Shown: positions 27,873-37,475 of the stretch, piece after piece
Position numbering within the stretch: position 1 is the stretch's first letter
Layout: every line of letters starts with the position of its first letter
Origin: CAMAVH01 sp046297835
Lineage (GTDB): Bacteria > Pseudomonadota > Alphaproteobacteria > SMXQ01
DNA length: 64,000 bases
Assembly (NCBI GenBank): GCA_046297835.1
Contig: JBKBHI010000001.1
Span: forward strand, 1-64,000
Reading direction: 5' to 3'
Notes under the pieces: generated by a model
What the model saw: only the letters and a program-made list of their open reading frames with translations
What the model was told of the DNA's origin: nothing
The model's database searches: none
Program-made: the position numbers and the translations under genes

Positions 27873-28619
27873 ATGACCGCCCCGCTGATCCACGCCGAAG
27901 CTCTGACCAAGGACTATCACGTCGGCGGCGGCGTGGTGCACGCCTTGACGCCGCTCAACCTGACCGTCGCGCGCGGCGAATTCACCGCCGTGATGGGCCC
28001 ATCCGGCTCGGGCAAGTCGACCTTCATGAACCTCGTCGGCTGTCTCGACAGCCCGACCTCGGGCCGCCTGCTGTTCGACGGCGAGGACGTCTCGCGCCTC
28101 GCGACCGACGCGCTGGCCGACGTGCGCAACCGCAAGATCGGCTTCGTGTTCCAATCGTTCAACCTGCTCGCGCGCCTGACCGCCGAGGAAAACGTCGAGC
28201 TGCCGCTGATGTACGGCCGCATGGCGCGCGGCGAACGCCGCGCCAAGGCCGCAGAAATGCTGCGACTTGTCGGCCTCGGCGAGCGCGGCCACCACCGCCC
28301 GACGCAGCTCTCGGGCGGCCAGCAACAGCGCGTCGCCATCGCCCGGGCGCTGGTCAACGATCCTCTCCTGCTGCTCGCCGACGAGCCGACCGGCGCGCTC
28401 GACACCCGCACCGGCATCGAGATCATGGCGCTGTTCCAACGCTTGAACGACGAGGGCATCACGGTGCTGCTCGTCACCCACGACCCCGAAGTGGCGGATT
28501 ACGCCCAGCGCGTCGTGCGGATGCGCGACGGCCGGGTCATCGCCGACGAGCGCAATCCCGCGCCGGTGCGCGCCGCCGACGCGCTGGCGCGGCTCAACAA
28601 CCTTCAGGCGGCGGAGTAG
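27873..28619 (+). CDS. MacB-type ABC transporter ATPase
   Basis: This 248-residue ATPase belongs to the LolD/MacB group of ABC exporters. Walker A is GPSGSGKST, the signature is LSGGQQQRVAIARAL, Walker B/D-loop is LLLADEPTGALD and the switch histidine is in LLVTHDPEV. Unlike E. coli MacB, ATPase and permease are separate polypeptides. The frame is open further upstream, but ATG 27873 gives the expected N-terminus (LIHAEALTKDYHVGGG) seven bases after the adaptor gene. Confidence 0.93.
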   Translation: MTAPLIHAEALTKDYHVGGGVVHALTPLNLTVARGEFTAVMGPSGSGKSTFMNLVGCLDSPTSGRLLFDGEDVSRLATDALADVRNRKIGFVFQSFNLLARLTAEENVELPLMYGRMARGERRAKAAEMLRLVGLGERGHHRPTQLSGGQQQRVAIARALVNDPLLLLADEPTGALDTRTGIEIMALFQRLNDEGITVLLVTHDPEVADYAQRVVRMRDGRVIADERNPAPVRAADALARLNNLQAAE

Positions 28620-28623
28620 GGCC

Positions 28624-29859
28624 ATGACCTTCGGCGATTCGCTCACCTCCGCTCTGCAATCGCTGAAAGTGAACGTTCTTCGCAGCGCGCTGACCACGCT
28701 CGGCATCGTCATCGGCGTCGGCGCGGTGATCGCCATGGTCGCCATCGGCGCCGGCGCGGAATCGCGCGTCAACGAATTGATCAAGAGCCTCGGCTCGAAC
28801 CTGCTGATGATCACGCCGGGCAGCGTCACGCAAGGCGGCGTGCGCCTCGGCACCGGCACGCGCTTCACCCTCACCGAAGACGACGCCGAAGCGATCGGCG
28901 TCGAGCTGTCGTCCATCGTCGTCGCTTCGGCGGCGACCGTGCGCGGCTCGGGCCAGGTTGTGTCGGGCAACGTCAATTGGGCGACGTCGATTCAGGGCGT
29001 CACGCTGGGGTTCTTCGACGCGCGCGAATGGGAGCCGGAGATCGGCCGCCTGTTCTCGCAGGAAGAAGTGGTCGGGGCCGGCAAGGTCGTGTTGCTCGGC
29101 GCGACCGTGGCCGAGAACCTGTTTTCCGGCGGCGACCCGGTCGGCCAGATGATCCGCCTGCAGAACGTGCCGCTCGAAGTGATCGGCGTGCTGGCGCGCA
29201 AGGGCGAGACCGGCAACGGCGGCGACCAGGACGATACCGTGGTCATTCCGCTCTCGACGGCGAAAAAGCGCGTGCTCGGCGACCGTCAATTGCGCGGCAA
29301 CCTCGTCCACGCCATCGCGGTCAAGGTGAGCGACGCCAGCCTGATGGACGAGGCCGAGCGCGGCACGCGCGATCTGCTGCGCCAGCGCCATCGGTTGCGC
29401 GACACCCAGGCCGACGACTTCACCATCCGCAACCTGTCGCAGATCATGGAGACGCGCGCCGAATCCTCGCGCGTGATGACGCTGCTGCTCGCCGCCGTCG
29501 CCGGCGTGTCGCTGATCGTCGGCGGCATCGGCATCATGAACATCATGCTGGTGACTGTGACCGAGCGCACGCGCGAGATCGGCCTGCGCATGGCCATCGG
29601 CGCGCGCGGGCGCGACATCATGACCCAATTCGTCATGGAGGCGGTGATGCTGTCGCTGATCGGCGGCGTGATCGGCATCACGCTGGGGCTCGGCGGCTCG
29701 ATCTTGATCGCCGAACTGGCCGGCTGGCCGATGCTGATCCAGCCGCAGGCGATCGCCGTCGCCGTGGCCTTTTCGGCCTTCATCGGCGTGTTTTTCGGCT
29801 TCTATCCCGCCCGCCGCGCCGCCCGGCTCGATCCCATCGAAGCCCTCCGCTACGAATAA
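28624..29859 (+). CDS. MacB-type ABC transporter permease (FtsX-like)
   Basis: This 411-residue protein has the MacB layout: a first membrane helix (SALTTLGIVIGVGAVIAMVA), a large periplasmic domain (about 45-280) and three C-terminal helices (MTLLLAAVAGVSLIVGGIGIMNIMLV, AVMLSLIGGVIGITLGLGG, AVAFSAFIGVFFGFYPARRA). Such permeases act as mechanotransmitters with an adaptor and an outer-membrane TolC. No tolC-like gene is adjacent, so an outer-membrane partner must be encoded elsewhere. Substrate could be a macrolide, peptide or lipid; sequence alone does not decide. Confidence 0.92.
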   Translation: MTFGDSLTSALQSLKVNVLRSALTTLGIVIGVGAVIAMVAIGAGAESRVNELIKSLGSNLLMITPGSVTQGGVRLGTGTRFTLTEDDAEAIGVELSSIVVASAATVRGSGQVVSGNVNWATSIQGVTLGFFDAREWEPEIGRLFSQEEVVGAGKVVLLGATVAENLFSGGDPVGQMIRLQNVPLEVIGVLARKGETGNGGDQDDTVVIPLSTAKKRVLGDRQLRGNLVHAIAVKVSDASLMDEAERGTRDLLRQRHRLRDTQADDFTIRNLSQIMETRAESSRVMTLLLAAVAGVSLIVGGIGIMNIMLVTVTERTREIGLRMAIGARGRDIMTQFVMEAVMLSLIGGVIGITLGLGGSILIAELAGWPMLIQPQAIAVAVAFSAFIGVFFGFYPARRAARLDPIEALRYE

Positions 29860-29923
29860 GCGAGCCTTGCGCGCGGCGCAGGGCAGCCCTGCCGGACGGT
29901 TTCGCCCCGTTCGGCGATGGCCG

Positions 29924-30008
29924 TTGACGCGGCGGGGACTCATCATTAGGTTGCGCGGCGGGACACACCCCCCCAACGGGGTGCAACTATTCTGTAAGGA
30001 ATAGCCAC
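29924..30008 (+). promoter_or_regulatory. Promoter and structured leader of serC
   Basis: TTGACG (29924-29929) and TAGGTT (29947-29952) are 17 bases apart. Downstream, CTATTC (29987-29992) and GAATAG (29999-30004) form a perfect six-base-pair hairpin that covers half of the ribosome-binding site AAGGAA, four bases before ATG 30009. An outer pairing GTTGC (29950)/GCAAC (to 29987) is possible. A structured RNA motif upstream of alphaproteobacterial serC has been described; whether this leader is a member is not tested. Confidence 0.5.
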
Positions 30009-31172
30009 ATGAAGCCGACCATTCGGCCCGCCAATCCCGATTTTTCCTCGGGCCCCTGCGCAAAATTCCCCGGTTGGACCGTCCAGGCGCTTTCTGACGC
30101 CTGCATCGGCCGCTCGCACCGTTCCAAGGACGGCAAGGCGAAGCTGGCCCAGGTCATCGACCAAAGCCGTAAAATTCTCGGCATTCCCGCCGACTACCGC
30201 ATCGGCATCGTGCCGGCGTCCGACACGGGCGCGGTCGAGATGGCGCTCTGGTCGCTGCTCGGGCCGCTGCCGGTCGACGTGCTGGCCTGGGAAAGCTTCG
30301 GCGCCGGCTGGGTCGGCGACATCACCAAGGAACTCAAGCTAAAGGACGTCAAGGCGCTCAAGGCCGATTACGGCAAGATCGCCGACCTCGCGGCCACCAG
30401 CCCCGACCACGACATCGTCTTCACCTGGAACGGCACGACTTCGGGCGTGCGCGTGCCGAACGGCGACTGGATCAAGGCCGACCGCAAGGGGCTGACGATC
30501 TGCGACGCGACCTCGGCCGTGTTCGCCATGGACCTGCCGTGGGACAAGCTCGACGTCGTCACCTGGTCCTGGCAGAAGGTTCTCGGCGGCGAAGCGGCGC
30601 ACGGCATGATCGTGCTCAGCCCGCGCGCCGTGGAGCGCATCCTCAGCTACAATCCGCCCTGGCCGATGCCGAAGATTTTCCGCATGAAGGCCGGCGACAA
30701 GCTCGCCGAAGGCATCTTCAAGGGCGACACGATCAACACGCCGTCGATGATCGCGGTCGAAGACCAGATCGCCGCGCTGAACTGGTCGGAGAAGGTCGGC
30801 GGGCTCAAGGGCCTGATCGGCCGCAGCGAGGCCAATCTCGCCGCCATCGCCAAGTGGGTCGATCGCACCCCGTGGGTCGGCTTCCTCGCCGAAGACCCCG
30901 CCATCCGTTCCTGCACCTCGGTCTGCCTCAAGATCACGGCCCCCTGGGTCGCGGCGCTGGATGCCGAGAAACAGGCGGCGGTGCCCAAGCGCATCGTCGC
31001 GCTGCTCGAAAAGGAAGGCGTCGCCTTCGACATCGACGGCTATCGCGACGCGCCGCCGGGCCTGCGCATCTGGGCCGGCGCGACGGTCGAGACCGCCGAC
31101 CTCGAAGCCCTGTTCCCGTGGCTCGATTGGGCCTTCGAACAGGCCAAGGCTGAATTCGCCCCGGCCGCTTGA
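30009..31172 (+). CDS. serC: Phosphoserine aminotransferase
   Basis: This 387-residue PLP enzyme converts 3-phosphohydroxypyruvate and glutamate to phosphoserine. The PLP-binding lysine is K190 in WSWQKVLGGEAAHG, and the start FSSGPCAKFPGW is typical of the longer alphaproteobacterial/archaeal-type SerC. It is followed after 63 bases by serA, so two serine pathway steps are encoded together. The leader may regulate translation. Confidence 0.95.
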   Translation: MKPTIRPANPDFSSGPCAKFPGWTVQALSDACIGRSHRSKDGKAKLAQVIDQSRKILGIPADYRIGIVPASDTGAVEMALWSLLGPLPVDVLAWESFGAGWVGDITKELKLKDVKALKADYGKIADLAATSPDHDIVFTWNGTTSGVRVPNGDWIKADRKGLTICDATSAVFAMDLPWDKLDVVTWSWQKVLGGEAAHGMIVLSPRAVERILSYNPPWPMPKIFRMKAGDKLAEGIFKGDTINTPSMIAVEDQIAALNWSEKVGGLKGLIGRSEANLAAIAKWVDRTPWVGFLAEDPAIRSCTSVCLKITAPWVAALDAEKQAAVPKRIVALLEKEGVAFDIDGYRDAPPGLRIWAGATVETADLEALFPWLDWAFEQAKAEFAPAA

Positions 31173-31235
31173 GGCCGGGCGCAAGCCCTCGCATTCGCAC
31201 CCCGACATTCCCGCACCCCGGAAGGACGCATCCCC

Positions 31236-32819
31236 ATGGCTAAGCCCAAAGTCCTCATCTCCGACGACCTCAGCCCGCAGGCCGTCGAGATTTTCAAAAA
31301 TCGCGGCATCGACGTCGACTACAAGCCCGGCATGAAGGCCGACGAGCTGCTGAGCGTTATCGGCAATTACGACGGCCTCGCCGTGCGTTCGGCCACCAAG
31401 GTCACGGCCAAGGTGATCGAGGCCGCCAAGCGCCTCAAAGTGGTCGGTCGCGCCGGCATCGGCGTCGACAACATCGACGTGCCGAAGGCGACCGCCGGCG
31501 GCATCATCGTCATGAACACGCCGTTCGGCAATTCGATCACCACCGCCGAGCACGCCATCGCCATGATGTTCGCCCTGGCGCGCGATCTGCCCGCCGCCAA
31601 CGCCTCGACCCAGGCCGGCAAGTGGGAGAAGAACCGCTTCATGGGCGTCGAGCTGTTCGCCAAGACGCTCGGCGTCATCGGCTGTGGCAACATCGGCTCG
31701 ATCGTCGCCGACCGCGCCCTCGGCCTGAAGATGAAGGTCGTCGCCTACGACCCGTATTTGACGCCGGAGCGCGCCAAGCAGCTCGGTGTCGAGAAGGTCG
31801 AGCTCGACGATCTCTTGAAGCGCGCCGATTTCATCACGCTGCACGTGCCGCTGACCGATTCGACGCGCGGCATCGTCAGCGCGGCGAACATCGCCAAGAT
31901 GAAGAAAGGCGTGCGGATCATCAATTGCGCGCGCGGCGAGCTGATCGTCGAAGCCGACGTGAAGGCCGCGCTCGATTCGGGCCAGATCGGCGGCTTGGCG
32001 CTCGACGTGTTTCCGGTCGAGCCGGCCAAGGAGAGCGTGTTCTTCGGCGACGAGCGCGTCGTCGCCACGCCGCACCTCGGCGCCTCGACCAACGAAGCGC
32101 AGGAGAACGTCGCCATCCAGGTGGCCGAGCAGATCTCCGACTTCCTGCTGAGCGGCGCCGTGGTCAACGCCCTCAACATGCCGTCGGTCTCGGCCGAAGA
32201 CGCGCCGAAGCTGATGCCCTACATGGCGCTATCGGAACAGCTCGGCAGCTTGATCGGCCAGCTCATCCGCACCGGCATCAAGTCCGTCACCATCGACTAT
32301 GACGGCCATGTCGCCGAGCTGAACACGCGTCCGCTCACCGCCGTCATCCTCAAGGGCCTGCTGTCGCCGCAGACCGAGACGGTGAACATGGTGAACGCGC
32401 CGGTCATCGCTCGCGAGCGCGACATCGCCGTCGCCGAAGCCAAGCACGAGCGGGCCAGCGATTACCAGTCGCTGATCCGCCTCACGGTCGAGACGGAGAA
32501 CAGCAAGCGCACGGTCGCCGGCACCTTGTTCGGCGGCGACAAGCCCCGGCTCGTCGAGGTCAACGGCATCTCGATCGAAGCCGAGCTCGGCTCGAACATG
32601 CTCTACGTGACCAACCAGGACAAGCCGGGCTTTATCGGCAATCTCGGCCGCACGCTGGCCGAGGCGAACGCCAACATCGCCACTTTCCACCTTGGCCGCA
32701 CCTCTTCGGGCGGCGATGCGGTGGCGTTGATCAAGATCGATTCGCCGGTGACCGACGCCATCGTCGAGAAGGTCAAGGCGATCCCCAACGTGGTCCAGGT
32801 GCAGGCGCTCAATTTCTGA
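31236..32819 (+). CDS. serA: D-3-phosphoglycerate dehydrogenase
   Basis: This 527-residue enzyme begins serine synthesis by oxidising 3-phosphoglycerate. The catalytic and NAD-binding domains show GRAGIGVDNIDV, LGVIGCGNIGSIVADRA, NCARGELI with the substrate arginine, and TPHLGAST with the catalytic His. An intervening ASB domain (about 320-450) and a C-terminal ACT domain (NQDKPGFIGNLGRTLAEANANI) make it the long form, which is often feedback-inhibited by serine. A strong terminator follows. Confidence 0.97.
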   Translation: MAKPKVLISDDLSPQAVEIFKNRGIDVDYKPGMKADELLSVIGNYDGLAVRSATKVTAKVIEAAKRLKVVGRAGIGVDNIDVPKATAGGIIVMNTPFGNSITTAEHAIAMMFALARDLPAANASTQAGKWEKNRFMGVELFAKTLGVIGCGNIGSIVADRALGLKMKVVAYDPYLTPERAKQLGVEKVELDDLLKRADFITLHVPLTDSTRGIVSAANIAKMKKGVRIINCARGELIVEADVKAALDSGQIGGLALDVFPVEPAKESVFFGDERVVATPHLGASTNEAQENVAIQVAEQISDFLLSGAVVNALNMPSVSAEDAPKLMPYMALSEQLGSLIGQLIRTGIKSVTIDYDGHVAELNTRPLTAVILKGLLSPQTETVNMVNAPVIARERDIAVAEAKHERASDYQSLIRLTVETENSKRTVAGTLFGGDKPRLVEVNGISIEAELGSNMLYVTNQDKPGFIGNLGRTLAEANANIATFHLGRTSSGGDAVALIKIDSPVTDAIVEKVKAIPNVVQVQALNF

Positions 32820-32851
32820 GCCCGGCCGGTTCCATTGTGAACAAGATGCGG

Positions 32852-32879
32852 AAAGGGCCCGAGCGATCGGGCCCTTTTT
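32852..32879 (+). terminator. Rho-independent terminator after serA
   Basis: AAAGGGCCCGA and TCGGGCCCTTT form a perfect stem around a short loop, followed by a T-tract, 33 bases after the serA stop. It separates the serine operon from the histidine kinase gene. Confidence 0.9.
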
Positions 32880-32998
32880 GCATACGCCGCTCCGGAACGG
32901 GCCGCAACTGGCGGTTGAGTTCCTGATTTCGTTAATTAATTTTTGAGAGACAAAGCTTTAGCTTAAAGTCTTCCGATTGGTCGCCGCTGGCTCGGGGG

Positions 32999-34684
32999 AT
33001 GCCGAACGTGCCGAATTTGGGTCGTGACAGCGCTATGCCTGTCGCGCTGCCGGAGGCTGATGCCCCGGCAGCCGGGGCGTTGCCGCGCCCGCAGTCCGGC
33101 TTCAGCGCCGCGATGCTGGCCGCCGCGCCCGTCGCCCTGGCGCTGTTCGACGGCGGCCTCAACATCGTCTATGGCAACGACGCCTATTGCCTGCTGGTCG
33201 GCGCACGCGGCCGCAGCCCGGCGCTTCCCGGCGACATTCCCGACTATCGCGACCTGCTCGCCGCGGACGACCGCGCCCGCCACGACGAATTTCTGGCGCA
33301 GCTGCGCGACGGGCGCTCTGGCTCGTTCCGCATCGAATTGGAGCTGGCGCGGCGCGACGGCGCGGCGCGCTTGGCGCTGATCGACTGCGCGCCGGTGACG
33401 GGCGCGGCGGGCGGCGATTTCATGGTCAGCCTGACCGACGTCACGACGTTGCGCCGCCAGCACGAGCGCGAGACGCGCCAGCGCGACGCGCTCGATCAAG
33501 CGCTGGAGGAGATGGCCGCCGGCCTGGTGCTGTTCGACGCCGAAGACCGGCTGGTGTTCTGCAACCGGCGCTATCGCGAGTTCTACGGCGTGCCGGCGGA
33601 GCTTGCGCGGCCCGGCACCCGCTTCGAGGACATGTTGCGCGAGGAATTGCGCAACGGCAGCCTCGGCATGACCGAGGCCGAGGAGAACGCCTTCATCGCC
33701 GCGCGCCTGCAACGCCGCGCCATCGACGGCCGCATCGTCGAGCAGCAGAACCGCGACGGCCGCTGGCTGCAGATTCGCGAGCGCGTGATGCCCGGCGACT
33801 GGCTGGTCGGCGTGCATATCGACGCGACCGACCTGAAAACCAAGGAGCGCTCGCTCCAGGCCAGCATCCGGGAATTGCGCGAAACCCGCACCCAGCTCGA
33901 GCGGCGCACAGCGGAACTGTCGGAGCTGGCGTTCACGCTCGAACATGCGCGCGACGAGGCGCTGGCGGCGGCGCGGGCCAAGGCGAACTTCCTCGCCAAC
34001 ATGAGCCACGAGCTGCGTACGCCGCTCAACGCCGTCATCGGCTTCGCCGAACTGCTCGCCGCCGGCACCGGCGGGCCGCTGACGCCGCAGCAGAGCGAAT
34101 ATCTCGAGGACATTCGCGGCTCGGGCAGCCACCTGCTCGACGTCATCAACGACATTCTCGATCTGTCCAAGGCCGACGCCGGCAAGATCGATCTCGAGCA
34201 GGAGGACGTCCAGCTCGGCGACTTCCTGCGCGGCACGGCCCGGCTGGTGGCGAGCACGGCGGAACTGAAATCGCTTGCCTTCAGCGTCGATCTCGCGCCC
34301 GAGACGGCGAAGCTCGGCGTGCGGGCCGATCGCCGCCGGCTGCGCCAGATCCTGCTGAACCTGCTGTCCAACGCGATCAAGTTCACCGATCCGGGCGGCG
34401 CGGTCAGCCTCGGCGCGGCCTTCGCCGCGAACGGCGATCTCGAGCTGATCGTGAAGGACACCGGCATCGGTATCGCGCCGGACGACATGGGCAAGGTCTT
34501 CACGCCGTTCGAGCAGGCCGACGGCTCGCTCGCGCGCAAATACGAGGGCACCGGCCTCGGTATGGCGCTGGTCAAGGCGCTGGTCGAACTGCACCAAGGT
34601 CGGGTGGCGCTGGAGAGCGGCCTCGGCCGCGGCACCCGCGTCGTGGTCAGTCTGCCCGCCGCGCGGGTCCGCCAAGCCCGCTGA
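32999..34684 (+). CDS. Cytosolic PAS-domain sensor histidine kinase
   Basis: This 561-residue kinase has two N-terminal PAS-like domains (about 35-150 and 168-285), a coiled-coil linker (285-328), a HisKA domain with phospho-acceptor H337 in FLANMSHELRTPLNAV, and an HATPase domain with N box ILLNLLSNAIKF, DTGIGIAPDDM, FTPFEQ and GTGLGMALVKAL. No membrane helix is seen, so it senses a cytoplasmic signal. No response regulator gene is adjacent (orphan). The second PAS resembles the PAS-7 type with CNRRYREFYGVPAELARPG. Confidence 0.93.
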   Translation: MPNVPNLGRDSAMPVALPEADAPAAGALPRPQSGFSAAMLAAAPVALALFDGGLNIVYGNDAYCLLVGARGRSPALPGDIPDYRDLLAADDRARHDEFLAQLRDGRSGSFRIELELARRDGAARLALIDCAPVTGAAGGDFMVSLTDVTTLRRQHERETRQRDALDQALEEMAAGLVLFDAEDRLVFCNRRYREFYGVPAELARPGTRFEDMLREELRNGSLGMTEAEENAFIAARLQRRAIDGRIVEQQNRDGRWLQIRERVMPGDWLVGVHIDATDLKTKERSLQASIRELRETRTQLERRTAELSELAFTLEHARDEALAAARAKANFLANMSHELRTPLNAVIGFAELLAAGTGGPLTPQQSEYLEDIRGSGSHLLDVINDILDLSKADAGKIDLEQEDVQLGDFLRGTARLVASTAELKSLAFSVDLAPETAKLGVRADRRRLRQILLNLLSNAIKFTDPGGAVSLGAAFAANGDLELIVKDTGIGIAPDDMGKVFTPFEQADGSLARKYEGTGLGMALVKALVELHQGRVALESGLGRGTRVVVSLPAARVRQAR

Positions 34685-34811
34685 ACCCGCCATTTTGGGG
34701 TTTATCTCCGGGCCGAATCCGGCTACCAAACGCCGGGGGCGCGGCCTGCGTCCGCCGGCGCGCGGCCGGAAAAATTCTCATTGAAAAACAATAGTTTATT
34801 TCGGTCCGAAC

Positions 34812-35972
34812 ATGGAGAACGGGGAACGCGCGCTGCTGCCGCCGGGGATGAACGATCTGCTGCCGCCGGACGCCGCCCATGAGGCCGCGACGGTCGAAAG
34901 CCTGATCGCCGCCTTCGTCGCCCAGGGCTACGACCGCGTGAAGCCGCCGCTCCTCGAATTCGAGGAGACGCTGCTCGGCGGCGCCGGCGCGTCCATGGCC
35001 GGCCAGACCTTCCGCCTGATGGATCCGATCTCGCACCGCATGCTGGCGCTGCGCGCCGACATGACGCTGCAGATCGCCCGCATCGCCACCTCGCGCCTCG
35101 GCCATGTGCCGCGCCCCTTGCGCCTGTGCTACGCCGGCCAAGTGCTGCAGGTGAGCGGCAGCCAGTTGCGGCCGCAGCGTCAGGTCGGCCAGGTCGGCTG
35201 CGAGTTGATCGGCGCGCCCGGCGCGACGGCCGACGCCGAAACCGTCACGCTCGCCGCTCAGGCGCTGATCGATGCCGGGGTGCGCGGCCTGTCGGTCGAT
35301 CTCAATCTGCCGACCCTGGTGCCCGCCGTCTGCCGGGCGTTCGGCGTGTCGGATGCTCAGATGACGAAATTGCGCGCCGCGCTCGATCGCAAGGACGCGG
35401 CCGGCGTCGCGGCGCAGGGCGGTCCGGCCGCCGAGCCGCTCGGCGCGCTGCTCGCTGCCGCCGGCCCGGCGCGCAAAACGCTGGCCGCGCTGGACGCGCT
35501 GACGCTGCCCGAGGCGGCCAAGCGCGAAGTCGCCCGCCTCGCCGAAGTGATCGCGTTGATCGAAGCGGCCGCGCCCGACCTCAAGCTGACCGTCGATCCG
35601 GTGGAGAACCGCGGCTTCGAATATCACAGCGGCGTCAGCTTCGTGCTGTTCGCGCTCAATGTGCGCGGCGAGCTCGGCCGCGGCGGCCGCTACATGGCGG
35701 GCGCCAACGGCGATGCCGAGAAGAACGGCGGCGAGCCGGCGACCGGTTTCACCCTGTTCATGGACACGGTGCTGCAGGCGATGCCCGGCGCGACGCGGGC
35801 CAAGAAACTTTATCTGCCGTTCGGCACGGCGCCGGCCGAGGGCCGCCGCCTGCGCGCCGAAGGCTGGACGACGGTCGCGGCGCTCGCCGCCGACAAGGAC
35901 GCGAAGGCGGCCGCCCGCACGCTGGGCTGCAGCCATCTGTTGAGCGCGGGCAAGCCCGCCCAACTCGATTGA
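34812..35972 (+). CDS. hisZ: ATP phosphoribosyltransferase regulatory subunit HisZ
   Basis: This 386-residue protein resembles the class II catalytic core of histidyl-tRNA synthetase but lacks the anticodon-binding domain. Visible are GMNDLLPPDAAHEA at the start, PLLEFEETLLGGAG, RADMTLQIARIATSRLG and the degenerate HisA-like segment GVSFVLFALNVRGELGRGGRY. HisZ pairs with the short HisG to form the regulated first enzyme of histidine synthesis; no hisG gene lies in the window. It is followed by purA after 41 bases, an arrangement found in Rhodospirillales. Confidence 0.9.
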   Translation: MENGERALLPPGMNDLLPPDAAHEAATVESLIAAFVAQGYDRVKPPLLEFEETLLGGAGASMAGQTFRLMDPISHRMLALRADMTLQIARIATSRLGHVPRPLRLCYAGQVLQVSGSQLRPQRQVGQVGCELIGAPGATADAETVTLAAQALIDAGVRGLSVDLNLPTLVPAVCRAFGVSDAQMTKLRAALDRKDAAGVAAQGGPAAEPLGALLAAAGPARKTLAALDALTLPEAAKREVARLAEVIALIEAAAPDLKLTVDPVENRGFEYHSGVSFVLFALNVRGELGRGGRYMAGANGDAEKNGGEPATGFTLFMDTVLQAMPGATRAKKLYLPFGTAPAEGRRLRAEGWTTVAALAADKDAKAAARTLGCSHLLSAGKPAQLD

Positions 35973-36013
35973 TTTTGCCGCGGGCTCGCGGCGGGGACTG
36001 ACACGGAGCTTTT

Positions 36014-37306
36014 ATGGCGAACGTAGTGGTGGTCGGCGCCCAGTGGGGCGACGAGGGCAAAGGCAAAATCGTCGATTGGCTGTCGGAGCGCGCTGAGGTC
36101 GTCGTGCGCTTCCAGGGCGGCCATAACGCCGGCCATACGCTCGTCATCGGCGACATCACCTACAAGCTGAGCCTGCTGCCCTCGGGCATCGTGCGCCCGG
36201 GCAAGCTCTCCGTCATCGGCAACGGCGTCGTCGTCGATCCGTGGGCGCTCTTGAAGGAGATCGAGACGCTGACCGGCCAGGGCGTCGCAATCTCGCCGAA
36301 GAACCTGATGCTTGCCGAGAACGCGGCGCTGATCCTGCCGCTGCATTCGCACATCGACAAGGTGCGCGAGGAAGCGCGCGGCACGGCGAAGATCGGCACC
36401 ACGGGCCGCGGCATCGGTCCCGCCTACGAGGACAAGGTGGCGCGCCGCGCCATCCGCGTCTGCGACCTGCGCAACGACGCGGTTCTGGCGCGCAAGGTCG
36501 ACGATCTGCTGCTGCATCATAACGCGCTGCTGCGCGGTCTCGGCGTCGCCGAAGTGAAGCGCGAGGAGCTGATCGCGCAACTCAAAGAGGTCGCGCCGAA
36601 AATCCTGCCCTATGCGGCGGTGGTCTGGGAGAAGCTCGACGAGCTGCGCCGCGCCGGCAAGCGCTTCCTGTTCGAGGGCGCGCAGGGCGCGATGCTCGAC
36701 GTCGATCACGGCACCTATCCGTTCGTCACCTCGTCGAACACGCTGGCGGGCCAGGCGGCGGTCGGCTCGGGCATGGGCCCGGGCGCGCTCTCCTACGTGC
36801 TCGGCATCACCAAAGCCTACACCACGCGCGTCGGCTCCGGCCCGTTCCCGAGCGAGCTGCACGACGACATCGGCGAGCTGATCGGCCAGCGCGGCCATGA
36901 GTTCGGCACCGTCACCGGGCGCAAACGCCGCTGCGGCTGGTTCGACGCCGTGATGGTGCGCCAGGCGATCAAGGTCGGCGGCATCAACGGCATCGCGCTG
37001 ACCAAGCTCGACGTGCTCGACGGCTTCAAGGAGCTCAAGGTCTGCGTCGGCTATCGCTACAAGGGCGAGACGCTGCACCATTTCCCGCCGGCGCTCGACG
37101 TGCAGGACGGGATCGAGCCGGTTTACGAGACGCTCGAAGGCTGGTCCGATTCGACGCGCGGCGCGCGCTCCTGGGCGCAGCTGCCGGCCAGCGCCATCAA
37201 ATACATCCGCCGCGTCGAGGAATTGATCGAAGCCCCGGTGGCGCTGTTCTCGACCAGCCCGGAGCGCGACGACACCGTGCTGGTGCACGATCCCTTCGCC
37301 GATTAG
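36014..37306 (+). CDS. purA: Adenylosuccinate synthetase
   Basis: This 430-residue enzyme makes adenylosuccinate from IMP, aspartate and GTP. The P-loop-like WGDEGKGK (residues 11-18) and NAGHT are intact, as are TTGRGIGPAYEDK, FEGAQGAMLDVDHGTYPFVTSSN and TVTGRKRRCGWFDAV. It follows hisZ and shares its strand. Histidine and purine synthesis exchange AICAR, so the pairing with hisZ makes metabolic sense. Confidence 0.97.
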   Translation: MANVVVVGAQWGDEGKGKIVDWLSERAEVVVRFQGGHNAGHTLVIGDITYKLSLLPSGIVRPGKLSVIGNGVVVDPWALLKEIETLTGQGVAISPKNLMLAENAALILPLHSHIDKVREEARGTAKIGTTGRGIGPAYEDKVARRAIRVCDLRNDAVLARKVDDLLLHHNALLRGLGVAEVKREELIAQLKEVAPKILPYAAVVWEKLDELRRAGKRFLFEGAQGAMLDVDHGTYPFVTSSNTLAGQAAVGSGMGPGALSYVLGITKAYTTRVGSGPFPSELHDDIGELIGQRGHEFGTVTGRKRRCGWFDAVMVRQAIKVGGINGIALTKLDVLDGFKELKVCVGYRYKGETLHHFPPALDVQDGIEPVYETLEGWSDSTRGARSWAQLPASAIKYIRRVEELIEAPVALFSTSPERDDTVLVHDPFAD

Positions 37307-37321
37307 GCCTCCGGCCGAAAC

Positions 37322-37345
37322 GATCCCCCTCGAAAGAGGGGGATC
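37322..37345. other. Perfect hairpin after purA
   Basis: GATCCCCCTC and GAGGGGGATC form a perfect ten-base-pair stem with a GAAA tetraloop, 15 bases after the purA stop. There is no T-tract after it, so it may stabilise the mRNA end or act in Rho-dependent termination rather than as an intrinsic terminator. The rest of the 37307-37475 gap shows no gene. Confidence 0.7.
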
Positions 37346-37475
37346 GGACGGGGCCTAATCGGCGATAAAGATCGCATTTCTCCGCTTTTGCCCGGTTTCG
37401 TTAACGAAGCCTTTCCCCTTGGCCGCTTAGGCTGATCGCCCGGGACGGGACTCCGTCCGCACGGTCAGGCCGAGG

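Noticed and set aside
26183..27910. Minus-strand open frame of 575 residues opposite the adaptor gene
   Set aside because: Composition is that of a shadow frame, and the plus-strand gene has clear membrane-fusion protein domains.
37322..37345. Intrinsic terminator after purA
   Set aside because: The stem is perfect, but no T-tract follows, so it was listed only as a hairpin.
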